Assembly: GCA_964392775.1 (NCBI GenBank)
Contig: CAYMRD010000006.1
Coordinates: 62,001 to 126,000 of the forward strand
Length of the DNA: 64,000 bases
Origin: UKL13-3 sp964392775
Lineage (GTDB): Bacteria > Bacteroidota > Bacteroidia > UKL13-3
Direction of reading: 5' to 3'
In this document: positions 8,172 to 16,504 of the stretch, piece by piece
How the letters are laid out: every line of letters starts with the position of its first letter
Numbering within the stretch: position 1 is the first letter of the stretch
Notes under the pieces: model-generated
What the model was told of the DNA's origin: nothing
What the model saw: only the letters and a program-made list of their open reading frames with translations
Database searches by the model: none
Translations under genes and position numbers: made by a program

Positions 8172-9647
8172 ATGGACATTAAAAAAGTAAAGAGAAGTGA
8201 AGATTACAGTGCATGGTATAATAACCTGGTAAAACAGGCTGATTTGGCCGAACACTCTGCCGTTAAGGGCTGTATGGTGATTAAGCCTTACGGGTATGCC
8301 ATTTGGGAGAAGATGCAGGCTGAGCTGGACAGACGTTTTAAGGAAACAGGTCACCAAAATGCCTATTTCCCGTTGTTCATCCCAAAATCTTTTTTTAGTA
8401 AAGAGGCCAGCCACGTGGACGGTTTCGCCAAAGAATGTGCGGTTGTTACCCATTACCGGCTGAAAACAGCCGAGAATGGTGAGATTGTGGTTGATGAAAC
8501 GGCTAAACTTGAAGAAGAGCTGATTGTGCGTCCAACCTCCGAAACCATTATCTGGAATACTTATCGTGATTGGATTAAGTCGCACCGCGATTTACCGATT
8601 TTGGTGAACCAATGGGCCAATGTAGTTCGCTGGGAGATGCGTACCCGTTTGTTTTTACGCACCACTGAATTTTTGTGGCAGGAGGGACATACCGCACACG
8701 CTACCTCTGATGAGGCCATTGCCGAAACCAAACAAATGCTGGAGGTATATGCCGACTTTGCTGAAAATATTTTAGCGGTACCGGTTGTAAAAGGAGTGAA
8801 AACCGCCAACGAACGTTTTGCCGGAGCTTTGGAAACTTATTGCATTGAAGGGTTGATGCAAGATGGAAAAGCCTTGCAAATGGGAACGTCTCACTTTTTG
8901 GGACAAAATTTTGCCAAGGCATTTGATGTAAAATACGCCACCAAAGAGAATACACAGGAATATGTTTGGGCAACTTCATGGGGTGTTTCCACCCGTTTGA
9001 TGGGAGCCTTGATTATGAGCCACAGTGATGATGAAGGATTGGTATTGCCTCCAAATCTGGCTCCTATTCAGGTGGTGATTGTTCCGATTTTGGGAAAGAA
9101 GGAAGAAGAAAAGGAACAAGTATTGGCCAAGGCCAAAGAAATACAAACGACCTTGCGTAAACGCGGTATGTCGGTAAAGCTGGATGACAGAGACAATACA
9201 AGTCCCGGGTTTAAGTTTGCCGAACACGAATTAAAAGGTGTACCGGTGCGTATTGCAATTGGTATGCGTGATGTGCAAAACGAAACAGTAGAGGTAGCAC
9301 GTAGGGATACCAAAGAAAAGCAGGTGATGAGCATGATTGACCTTGAGTCGAAAGTGGAGCATTTGCTGACAGCTATTCAAAGCAATATTTACCAAAAGGC
9401 TCTTGATTACCGCGATGAGCATATTCATGCCGTAAATGACTGGGATGAGTTTATAGATGCTCTCGAAAACAAAACAGGTTTTGTAAGTGCACATTGGGAT
9501 GGAACTTCTGAAACCGAAGTGAAAATTAAGGAAATGACGAAAGCTACGATTCGTTGTATTCCATTGAACAATCCATTAGAAAATGGAACTTGTGTATTGA
9601 CAGGAAAGCCAAGCACACAACGCGTTTTATTCGCCAAAGCGTATTAA
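8172..9647 (+). CDS. proS: Prolyl-tRNA synthetase, archaeal/eukaryotic type
   Basis: Class II aminoacyl-tRNA synthetase charging tRNA-Pro. The 491-residue length, the absence of the bacterial editing insertion and the C-terminal extension ending in ...FAKAY mark the short archaeal/eukaryotic-type form. Motif 2 lies in NVVRWEMRTRLFLRTTEFLWQEGHTAH (quoted here as its core RTTEFLWQEGHTAH), the proline site in PTSET, and motif 3 in WGVSTRLMGALIM. The anticodon-binding domain starts with APIQVVIVPI (~residue 300). The start is ATG at 8172. A strong hairpin terminator follows. A cognate tRNA-Pro(GGG) is encoded at 44781. Confidence 0.95.
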   Translation: MDIKKVKRSEDYSAWYNNLVKQADLAEHSAVKGCMVIKPYGYAIWEKMQAELDRRFKETGHQNAYFPLFIPKSFFSKEASHVDGFAKECAVVTHYRLKTAENGEIVVDETAKLEEELIVRPTSETIIWNTYRDWIKSHRDLPILVNQWANVVRWEMRTRLFLRTTEFLWQEGHTAHATSDEAIAETKQMLEVYADFAENILAVPVVKGVKTANERFAGALETYCIEGLMQDGKALQMGTSHFLGQNFAKAFDVKYATKENTQEYVWATSWGVSTRLMGALIMSHSDDEGLVLPPNLAPIQVVIVPILGKKEEEKEQVLAKAKEIQTTLRKRGMSVKLDDRDNTSPGFKFAEHELKGVPVRIAIGMRDVQNETVEVARRDTKEKQVMSMIDLESKVEHLLTAIQSNIYQKALDYRDEHIHAVNDWDEFIDALENKTGFVSAHWDGTSETEVKIKEMTKATIRCIPLNNPLENGTCVLTGKPSTQRVLFAKAY

Positions 9648-9670
9648 AAATAAGATGTTATCATTCACAG

Positions 9671-9702
9671 AGCCGTTGCCAAATTTTGGCAACGGCTTTT
9701 TT
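9671..9702 (+). terminator. Intrinsic terminator after proS
   Basis: Bases 9671-9697 form a nearly perfect inverted repeat (AGCCGTTGCCAAA, one T, TTTGGCAACGGCT) followed by TTTTT. Confidence 0.85.
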
Positions 9703-9715
9703 GTTGTGATTACAT

Positions 9716-9730
9716 TGTGTAATTTACACA
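9716..9730. promoter_or_regulatory. 15-bp palindrome upstream of the 226-aa gene, possible operator
   Basis: TGTGTAA-T-TTACACA is a perfect 7+1+7 palindrome ending 16 nt before the ATG at 9747. Size and position suit a dimeric regulator site, but no cognate regulator is adjacent. Confidence 0.3.
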
Positions 9731-9746
9731 TTCAATCGCAAGTGTT

Positions 9747-10427
9747 ATGGAATCAAAAATTGAGCAGATTAAAGAGTTGTTATGTGAAAAAGCGTCTGTC
9801 AAACAGCATGTTTTCAGACTTACCCAAACTATTTTCAGGGATTTGAAAATGGCATTGAGGGAGATAGAAAATGATCTTACTCCCAAGTTGGTGGAGGCAG
9901 CCCCTTTTGTTGAAGTGAAATATAGCGATAAGGGTGACTTTGAGGCTCATTTGAAATTCAGTGGAGATACGCTGGTGATTATGATGCACACCAATGTGTT
10001 TGATTTTGATGATGATCATCATGTTAATAAATCGGACTACGTTAAGGAGGATAAATTGAGGGAGTTCTGCGGGATGATACAGATTTATAATTTTCTGAGT
10101 GACTCTATCCGGTATAACCGTGACCAGGATGTTGGTTACCTGATTGCCCGTATCTTTATAAACAAAGACAGCCACTTTTTTGTGGAGGGTAAGCGGCCTC
10201 TATCCTTTATGTTTAGTGCCTTGGAAAAGAATATTGTTTCTCAGCAGGCACTTCGATCCATCATTGAAGAAGCAATGTTTTTTTGCTTAAATTTTGATTT
10301 GATGGCTCCGCCAATGGATTCGCTTAGCTATATATCGGTGGATCAAAAAAATATGATGAGCCATAGCAGCGGTATGCCAACAGGCAAACGGCTGGGCTTT
10401 TCGATGAGTGCCGATGAAAATAGTTAG
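9747..10427 (+). CDS. Conserved-looking hypothetical protein, 226 aa
   Basis: I do not recognise a characterised family. The protein is soluble, without signal peptide or membrane segment. The N-terminal ~45 residues are probably helical (KIEQIKELLCEKASVKQHVF, FRDLKMALREIENDL). An alpha/beta middle follows (FVEVKYSD, DFEAHLKFSGDTLVIMMHTNVF). The segment GYLIARIFINKDSHFFVEGKR looks like a central beta-sheet strand pair. The composition resembles the neighbouring housekeeping genes. It stands alone, between the proS terminator and an intergenic inverted repeat. Confidence 0.6.
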   Translation: MESKIEQIKELLCEKASVKQHVFRLTQTIFRDLKMALREIENDLTPKLVEAAPFVEVKYSDKGDFEAHLKFSGDTLVIMMHTNVFDFDDDHHVNKSDYVKEDKLREFCGMIQIYNFLSDSIRYNRDQDVGYLIARIFINKDSHFFVEGKRPLSFMFSALEKNIVSQQALRSIIEEAMFFCLNFDLMAPPMDSLSYISVDQKNMMSHSSGMPTGKRLGFSMSADENS

Positions 10428-10543
10428 AAGTCATCTCAAAATAGAATTCATGTCAGGTTGAGTTTGTCGAAACCTGCTTTTTCCTACAGAATTAGCTTTC
10501 AAAAAGTTCAGGCTGACACCTGAAATGATTTTTGAGATGGCTT
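10428..10543. repeat. Intergenic element with imperfect terminal inverted repeats
   Basis: The left end AAGTCATCTCAAAA (10428-10441) and the right end TTTTTGAGATGGCTT (10529-10543) are inverted copies with one substitution and one extra base. Inside lies the 20-nt repeat GTCAGGTTGAGTTTGTCGAA (10452-10471), related to copies at 1987 and 63941. It fills the convergent spacer between the 226-aa gene and the MCE gene, and could act as a bidirectional terminator or be a MITE-like element. Confidence 0.45.
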
Positions 10544-10547
10544 ATAG

Positions 10548-11561
10548 TTATTTCTTCTTCTTTTTGTCCTCTTCGCGCTTTTTGTCTTGTTTTTCAGCAC
10601 GGTTTCCACCACCAAAAACGGATACATTAAAGTACCGTCCCGGATATTCCTGCATATCGGCCATCAAGGCACTGAGTTCTTCTGAGGTTGTATTGAGGTT
10701 GGTATATAAAGTTGTGTCGTTGGCCATTTTACCCAGAGTACCTTCTCCACGGTTGATTTTTTCGAGAGTGGTGCTGAATTCACGCATCACATCACGTGTA
10801 TGGTTAATGGTGGCGGTTAAGTCGGCAGCGGCAACCGAGTCGGTAATGCGCGATACATTTTTGAGTGACCTGGCAATGGCTTCATTGTTATTACGCAAGC
10901 CTCGGGTAATTGATTCGAGGTTTTCAAACATCGACTTAAGGTTATTGTATTCAGCTTCGGTCAGTTGGTCCATACGTCCGGTCACATTGCGAACATGGTG
11001 CATGGTGCCGGCAAAATCATTAATGCTGGTTTCAAGCCGTCTGGTTCCTGTTGAGTCAAACAATTTGTTCATGCTGTTGAGCATATTATCCAATGTGATT
11101 AAAACCTTTTCACTTTTTTCCTTGATGGGATCCACAATTTTTTTGATGGCTCCCTGCAAGGATTCCTGATAAGCCGCAACCAATGTATCTTTATTGGCAT
11201 AAAACTGTGTTCCCTCAACAGGGTGGATGACAATATCAGTTGATCCTAATAGTCCCGAAGTGGCGACAGTAGCCGAGGTTCCTGTGGGGAGTTTAACACT
11301 GCTTTCGACAACCAGGGTCACAATCAGTTGTGAAGGATCTCCTTCGTGTAACATACGGATATCTTCAACCTGTCCTACTTTTAAACCGTTGATGGTTACC
11401 TGAGTTGATTTTACAACCCCGTCAACGTTGTTGTACACCACATAATATTTATGGTAACCGTGTAAGGGGTTAAATCCCTTTAAAAAATTATATCCTGCAA
11501 TAAGCAATGCAAGTCCGATAACGGCAAAAAGGCCAACCTTAACTTCTTTTGAGTACTTCAA
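10548..11561 (-). CDS. MlaD/MCE family lipid-transport protein
   Basis: A single N-terminal transmembrane anchor (GLFAVIGLALLIAGYNFLKG) is followed by one MCE domain (~residues 38-115: YYVVYNNVDGVVKSTQVTINGLKVGQV). A long, mostly helical region follows, rich in LDNMLNSMNKLFDSTG-type heptads, and the tail is lysine-rich (KQDKKREEDKKKKK). MCE proteins form hexameric periplasmic lipid shuttles fed by an MlaE/MlaF ABC transporter; no mlaE or mlaF is in this window. The start is TTG at 11561; no ATG precedes the membrane anchor. It lies directly downstream of the amidase gene, with its own -7 element. Confidence 0.85.
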   Translation of the reverse strand: MKYSKEVKVGLFAVIGLALLIAGYNFLKGFNPLHGYHKYYVVYNNVDGVVKSTQVTINGLKVGQVEDIRMLHEGDPSQLIVTLVVESSVKLPTGTSATVATSGLLGSTDIVIHPVEGTQFYANKDTLVAAYQESLQGAIKKIVDPIKEKSEKVLITLDNMLNSMNKLFDSTGTRRLETSINDFAGTMHHVRNVTGRMDQLTEAEYNNLKSMFENLESITRGLRNNNEAIARSLKNVSRITDSVAAADLTATINHTRDVMREFSTTLEKINRGEGTLGKMANDTTLYTNLNTTSEELSALMADMQEYPGRYFNVSVFGGGNRAEKQDKKREEDKKKKK

Positions 11562-11581
11562 TGTGAGGTAATTTGTTTGGG

Positions 11582-11589
11582 CAAAAATA
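11582..11589 (-). promoter_or_regulatory. Putative -7 element for the MCE gene
   Basis: On the minus strand this reads TATTTTTG, an exact TAnnTTTG, followed by CCC and a 20-nt leader to the TTG start at 11561. The same spacing is seen at gcvT, tyrS, mfd and the ABC-F gene. Confidence 0.45.
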
Positions 11590-11613
11590 GGTATTTATGA
11601 CACTTTGTGGTGG

Positions 11614-12432
11614 TTACTTTGATTTTTCTACCTGTTTTTTGTAGTCATCTACCGATTTGGCAATAGCACCTGCCAAAGCATTTTGCCCCGGCTGGGAAGT
11701 GAGGTACATACGCTCCAGCTTATTGCTCAGGAATCCTGTTTCAATCAAAATGCTTGGCATCTTGCTTTTCCAAAGCACCATCAGTCCGGCTTGTTTGACC
11801 CCGCGGCTGTTGCGCTTGATGGCTTTAAAGTTCTCTTCAACCTGAGAAGCCAGCTTCAAACTTTGCTCCATATAAGCGTTTTGCAAAAAAGAGAAGTAGA
11901 TATGAGCTTCCGGTGAGTTCGGGTCAAATCCTTCGTACCGTTCTTCAAAATCTTTCTCCAATAAGATAACATCATTCTCCCGTTTGGCTACGGCAAGGTT
12001 TCCTTCCGATTTATGAAGACCCATTGAAAAGGTTTCGGTTCCAAATACTTCTATTTTTTTATTGGCATTGCAGTGAATGGATATAAACAAATCGGCATTG
12101 TGGCGGTTGGCGATTCCGGCCCGTTCCCAAAGCTCTACAAATGTATCGGTGGTGCGGGTGTAAATTACCTTTACATCGGGCATCATCTGTTCAATTTTCC
12201 GGCCCACTTTAAGGGCTACCTCAAGCGTCACCCTTTTTTCGCTGGCCCCTCCGTACATGCAACCGTGGTCGTGGCCCCCGTGCCCGGCATCAATCACAAC
12301 GGTTTTGATTTTGATCTTATGGGTACCCAAAGGTTTATAGCTGCAAAGAGCCAGCGCAAGCAATGCAAACGATAGGGTGCGATTAAATTGCGGGATATTT
12401 TTAATATTACTTAGTTTTGCGCGGATTGACAT
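11614..12432 (-). CDS. N-acetylmuramoyl-L-alanine amidase (Amidase_3)
   Basis: Zinc amidase that cleaves the amide bond between MurNAc and the peptide stem, used in cell separation and wall turnover. An N-terminal hydrophobic stretch (LSFALLALALCSYKP) probably serves as export signal. The catalytic domain begins at VVIDAGHGGHDHG (Zn His), has the second ligand Glu in SEKRVTLEVA, the third ligand in SIHCNA and the catalytic Glu in IETGFLSN. At 272 residues it consists of little more than the catalytic domain. Divergent from lptD with only 44 bp between starts. Upstream of the MCE gene in the same orientation, a pairing common in Bacteroidota. Confidence 0.92.
   Translation of the reverse strand: MSIRAKLSNIKNIPQFNRTLSFALLALALCSYKPLGTHKIKIKTVVIDAGHGGHDHGCMYGGASEKRVTLEVALKVGRKIEQMMPDVKVIYTRTTDTFVELWERAGIANRHNADLFISIHCNANKKIEVFGTETFSMGLHKSEGNLAVAKRENDVILLEKDFEERYEGFDPNSPEAHIYFSFLQNAYMEQSLKLASQVEENFKAIKRNSRGVKQAGLMVLWKSKMPSILIETGFLSNKLERMYLTSQPGQNALAGAIAKSVDDYKKQVEKSK
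12388..12419 (+). promoter_or_regulatory. Putative promoter for lptD
   Basis: TTG (12388-12390), 21 nt, then TAGTTTTG (12412-12419), matching the Bacteroidota TTG-N17-23-TAnnTTTG pattern. It lies inside the 5' coding end of the divergent amidase gene and would give a leader of about 50 nt. Confidence 0.45.
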
Positions 12433-12476
12433 ATTCTGGTTACAATTTTACGTTTCTAAATCGATTGCTCAAACTG

Positions 12477-15173
12477 ATGGTTTGCAAACTTATACCCTGT
12501 TTGCTGCTGCTGTGTGGTTTTGTATACGCGCAGCAGATACCGTCAAAAGGTAAAAAACTTGCGAAACCCCAAACGACCAAAAACAGTACCATTGTAAAAG
12601 AAACAGTTGATTCACTCAAATCAGATACCGGTTTGGCATTGAAAAAAGATAGTGCTTTTGTGTTTGAGGAAGAGGTTTGGCTGGAACCCGAAGATACTAT
12701 TCCTGACCGGATTTCGAAGGATGCAATTAAGAGTCAGGTGAATTATTATGCCCGCGACTCGATGCCGTATGATGCCGTCAACCGTATTTTTTATATGTAC
12801 GGAAACGCCAAGGTTACTCAGGATGATTTGACGCTGGAGGCGGAGTTTATCAAAGCAGATTTGGCCAATAATATTATAACGGCTACCGGAATTAAAGACA
12901 GTACGGGTAAAATTAAAGGTAAACCTGTATTTAAGCAGGGAAAAGCAGAATACCGGGCGGAGGTTATCAAATACAATACACGAACGAAACGGGGTTACCT
13001 CAGTGAATTTCGTACCAAAGAAGGTGAGGGATATATTCATGGAGAGGATGTGGGTAAAACTGCTGATAACAATTTCAATATTGAACATGCCAAGTACACC
13101 ACTTGCAGCCTTGACAGCCCGCATTATCATATAGCAGCTTCCCGTATCAAAGTTATACCCGATAAAAAAATCATTACCGGAGTAGCTAATCTTCAGTTTG
13201 AAGGAATTCCTTCTCCACTGATATTGCCATTTGGTATTTTTTCGATAAAGCGGGGACAGGCTTCCGGTGTGATTATCCCATCATACGGGCATTCCAACGA
13301 CCGTGGTTATTTTTTACGGGATGGAGGCTATTATTTCGGTCTTGGAGAAAAAGCCGACTACAGATTGACGGGATCTTTTTATGCCAACCGAAGCTGGGCT
13401 TTAAACAATGGTTTACGTTATTCATCACGGTATCATTTTGCGGGCGATTTGAGTGTGAATTATGCCTATAACAAATTCAATGAAGAGTTGGATCCTAATT
13501 ACAGTCTGTCCAAAGATTTTATGGTAAGCTGGAATCACCGTTCCGATGCTAAAGCCAGACCTTTCACATCGTTTAACGCAAGCGTAAATGTGGTGAGTGT
13601 GAACTCTAATGGAGCTTCCTATCTGCAAAACAACTCTTACAATCCGGCTAATATTGTTAACAATCAGCTTAACTCAAGTATTAGTTATAACAAAGGATTC
13701 AAAAATGGTAAATACAATCTTACCACGAATGCGAGAATGTCGCAGAATACGGCCACACGTGATGTGCAAATTACCTTGCCTGATTTAACCTTTACCGTAA
13801 GCAGTTTCAATCCATTTAAGTCGAAGAAAAAGTCGGTGGCCGACCGTTGGTATGAGAATATCAGTATGAACTATACAACCTCTTTCCGAAATCAGGTTAA
13901 TACTAAAGATTCTATTTTATTTGGCGGCTTAAATGGAAATTCGTTTGCCAACTTCTTTGATACAGCTGCCCGTTACGGGATGGTACATAATATTCCGGTT
14001 CAAACCTCTTTTAAAATTTTAAAATACTATACCTTATCGGCCAGTGTAACTTTAAATGAATACTGGTATGGGCAAACCATTCGCAAAGAATATACGGATG
14101 CCGGAGTTCAAACGAATAGGGTCAATGGCTTTGAAAGAGCGTTTACGTATACCCCACGTATTGGGTTGAATACGCGTTATTATGGAATGAAATATTTTTC
14201 GGGCAACAAAATTAAAGCCATTCGCCATGTGGCTTCGCCTAGTGTCGACTTCTCTTACAATCCTGATTATGGTGATTCGAAATACGGCTATTATCAATAT
14301 TACAATGATAAAAACGGAAACCCCGTCCGGTATTCCATTTTTGAACAAGGGATTGTTGGAGGACCGGGTGTAGGCCGTCAGGGGAATGTTGGGTTCTCTC
14401 TCGATAACAATGTTGAGATGAAGGTGAATCAGGGAAAAGATACTGCACAAAAGGAAAATAAAATTCAAATTTTCGAATCCCTGCGTGCCGGAGGTTCTTA
14501 TAATTTGTTCGCTGATTCACTCAATCTGAGTCCGATTAATTTTAGTGCGCGTACCCGTTTGTTCAAGAATATAACCTTGAATGCATCTTCCAATATGGAT
14601 CCTTACTTGAATGAGATAAAAACAACCGAGGGATACCAAACAGTGATTCGCAGAAATGAGTTTTATGCAGCCGGAAATGGGAAACTTGGATTGATTACGG
14701 ATGCCAATATTGGGATTAATGCCAGTATCAACAAGTCGACATTCAAGAAAAAAACAACCGCACGAAAAGAATATCTGGGGGACTTAAAATACATAAATGA
14801 ACGTCCGGAAGATTATTACGACTTTAATATTCCGTGGACGTTCAATATTAATTATTCGATTGGCTACAATCGCTATAATACACTCAACAATCCGAACACA
14901 ACCAATTATCTTCAAACCATCAATTTTTCGGGAGATTTTAACCTTACCGGGAATTGGAAGATTGGATATACATCGGGTTATGATATCAAAAACAAACAGA
15001 TTACCTTTACATCTATCGACTTTATACGCCAACTGCATTGCTGGGAGTTTAGGCTCAACTGGATTCCGGTGGGTGTACGTCAAAGTTTTTTATTTACCAT
15101 TAATGTAAAATCAAGTTTGTTGCAGGACTTGAAACTGACACGAAGAAAAGACTGGTTTGACCGTAAAATTTAA
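12477..15173 (+). CDS. lptD: LPS assembly outer-membrane protein LptD
   Basis: Outer-membrane component of the LPS export bridge that inserts LPS into the outer leaflet. The signal peptide is MVCKLIPCLLLLCGFVYAQQ. An OstA/LptA-like jellyroll part lies at ~residues 90-260 (VNRIFYMYGNAKVTQDDLTLEAEFIKADL; core RIFYMYGNAKVTQDDLTL), and a long barrel rich in alternating aromatic strands runs to the C-terminus. About 900 residues is usual for Bacteroidota LptD. The frame extends to a TTG at 12417, but ATG at 12477 gives a clean signal sequence. The partner LptE was not recognised in the window. Followed after 20 bp by the gene at 15194. Confidence 0.85.
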   Translation: MVCKLIPCLLLLCGFVYAQQIPSKGKKLAKPQTTKNSTIVKETVDSLKSDTGLALKKDSAFVFEEEVWLEPEDTIPDRISKDAIKSQVNYYARDSMPYDAVNRIFYMYGNAKVTQDDLTLEAEFIKADLANNIITATGIKDSTGKIKGKPVFKQGKAEYRAEVIKYNTRTKRGYLSEFRTKEGEGYIHGEDVGKTADNNFNIEHAKYTTCSLDSPHYHIAASRIKVIPDKKIITGVANLQFEGIPSPLILPFGIFSIKRGQASGVIIPSYGHSNDRGYFLRDGGYYFGLGEKADYRLTGSFYANRSWALNNGLRYSSRYHFAGDLSVNYAYNKFNEELDPNYSLSKDFMVSWNHRSDAKARPFTSFNASVNVVSVNSNGASYLQNNSYNPANIVNNQLNSSISYNKGFKNGKYNLTTNARMSQNTATRDVQITLPDLTFTVSSFNPFKSKKKSVADRWYENISMNYTTSFRNQVNTKDSILFGGLNGNSFANFFDTAARYGMVHNIPVQTSFKILKYYTLSASVTLNEYWYGQTIRKEYTDAGVQTNRVNGFERAFTYTPRIGLNTRYYGMKYFSGNKIKAIRHVASPSVDFSYNPDYGDSKYGYYQYYNDKNGNPVRYSIFEQGIVGGPGVGRQGNVGFSLDNNVEMKVNQGKDTAQKENKIQIFESLRAGGSYNLFADSLNLSPINFSARTRLFKNITLNASSNMDPYLNEIKTTEGYQTVIRRNEFYAAGNGKLGLITDANIGINASINKSTFKKKTTARKEYLGDLKYINERPEDYYDFNIPWTFNINYSIGYNRYNTLNNPNTTNYLQTINFSGDFNLTGNWKIGYTSGYDIKNKQITFTSIDFIRQLHCWEFRLNWIPVGVRQSFLFTINVKSSLLQDLKLTRRKDWFDRKI

Positions 15174-15193
15174 CCACACCAACCATCACCAAC

Positions 15194-16393
15194 ATGATTA
15201 CAGTCGGAATTATTCGAGAGGGTAAGAAGCCTTTGGATTTGCGTACTCCTTTAACGCCAATTCATTGTGTTGAACTAATGGAGAAGTTTCCCAATGCTCG
15301 TGTTGTTGTGCAGTCATCTCCGGTACGTTGTTATTCAGACGAGCAATACCGAGCATACGGTATAGAGGTTGTTGAGGATATTTCGGTAGCTGATATTTTA
15401 TTAGGAGTAAAAGAAGTTCCAATAAATGAACTCATAGCCGATAAAACCTATCTTTTTTTCTCGCATACCATCAAACAACAACCACATAACAGGCAATTGC
15501 TCCGAGCCATTTTGGAGCAAAATATCCGACTGGTTGATTATGAAACGCTTGTGTGGGAAGCCGGCAACCGCATTATTGGGTTTGGCCGTTTTGCAGGTAT
15601 TGTAGGAACGCATCATGCTTTTGTGATGTGGGGGAAACGTTACGGAGGATATTCTCTAAAGCCGGCCTGTCAATGTGTAAACATGAGTGACCTGTACGCG
15701 CAGTATGAGAACATAAAATTACCGCCCATGCGTATTGTTTTGTGTGGAGATGGCCGTGTGGCGCATGGTGCACTGGAAGTGCTGCGTAAACTTAATATCC
15801 ATCATGTTACATCCGAAGAGTTTTTGAAAAATGAATATGAACATCCGGTATATGTTCATCTGCGCAGCGAGGATTACTACCAACGCAAAGATGGGCGCCA
15901 GTGGGATAAATCAGACTTTTATAAACATCCTGAAGATTACCGGAGTTCGTTTGCCCCTTATTGTAAATCGGCTGATGTAATGATCAATGCTGTTTTCTGG
16001 AAACTGGGTATTGAACCGTTTTTTACCCATGAAGAGATGAAACGTGCGGATTTTAGGATTAAGATTATTAGCGATATTTCCTGTGATATTCCCGGACCTA
16101 TACCAAGCACGGTTCGGAGTTCAACCATTGAATCACCGTACTTTGGTTATAATCCTTTGTTGGAGAAAGAAATGCCTCCGTTCCAAAAAGAAAATATTGA
16201 TGTACAGGCCGTAGGCAACTTGCCATGTGAGTTGCCTGTTGATGCATCCAACGAATTTGGGGGACAACTTGTAAAGCATGTATTACCTTATTTATTGACA
16301 GATGATTCGGTTGGCATTATACGCAATGCAACCATCACTGAAAAAGGAAAACTGACTTCGCGTTTCAGTTACCTGAGCGATTATGTGTCATAA
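15194..16393 (+). CDS. Alanine dehydrogenase/PNT-like, Lys1-type saccharopine dehydrogenase-related protein
   Basis: A 399-residue protein with an AlaDh/PNT N-terminal fold: VGIIREGKKPLDLRTPLTP at the start and the ADILLGVKEVP motif near residue 75. A Rossmann segment near residue 180 (MRIVLCGDGRVAHGALEVL) has the glycine pattern of NAD(P) binding. The FSHTIKQQPHNRQLL stretch resembles the yeast-type (LYS1) saccharopine dehydrogenases. The substrate is not certain: lysine/saccharopine metabolism is one option, but no saccharopine reductase partner lies nearby. The gene follows lptD by 20 bp and probably shares its transcript. Confidence 0.65.
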   Translation: MITVGIIREGKKPLDLRTPLTPIHCVELMEKFPNARVVVQSSPVRCYSDEQYRAYGIEVVEDISVADILLGVKEVPINELIADKTYLFFSHTIKQQPHNRQLLRAILEQNIRLVDYETLVWEAGNRIIGFGRFAGIVGTHHAFVMWGKRYGGYSLKPACQCVNMSDLYAQYENIKLPPMRIVLCGDGRVAHGALEVLRKLNIHHVTSEEFLKNEYEHPVYVHLRSEDYYQRKDGRQWDKSDFYKHPEDYRSSFAPYCKSADVMINAVFWKLGIEPFFTHEEMKRADFRIKIISDISCDIPGPIPSTVRSSTIESPYFGYNPLLEKEMPPFQKENIDVQAVGNLPCELPVDASNEFGGQLVKHVLPYLLTDDSVGIIRNATITEKGKLTSRFSYLSDYVS

Positions 16394-16504
16394 TCACCGG
16401 TTTACCTACATCTGCTACTTGTTTACCTAAATATTGCCATCAATGGCTTAACAATGTGTTATAAAGAGTTTTCTTTGCAGCCCATTTTATTATACTAAAC
16501 AAAT

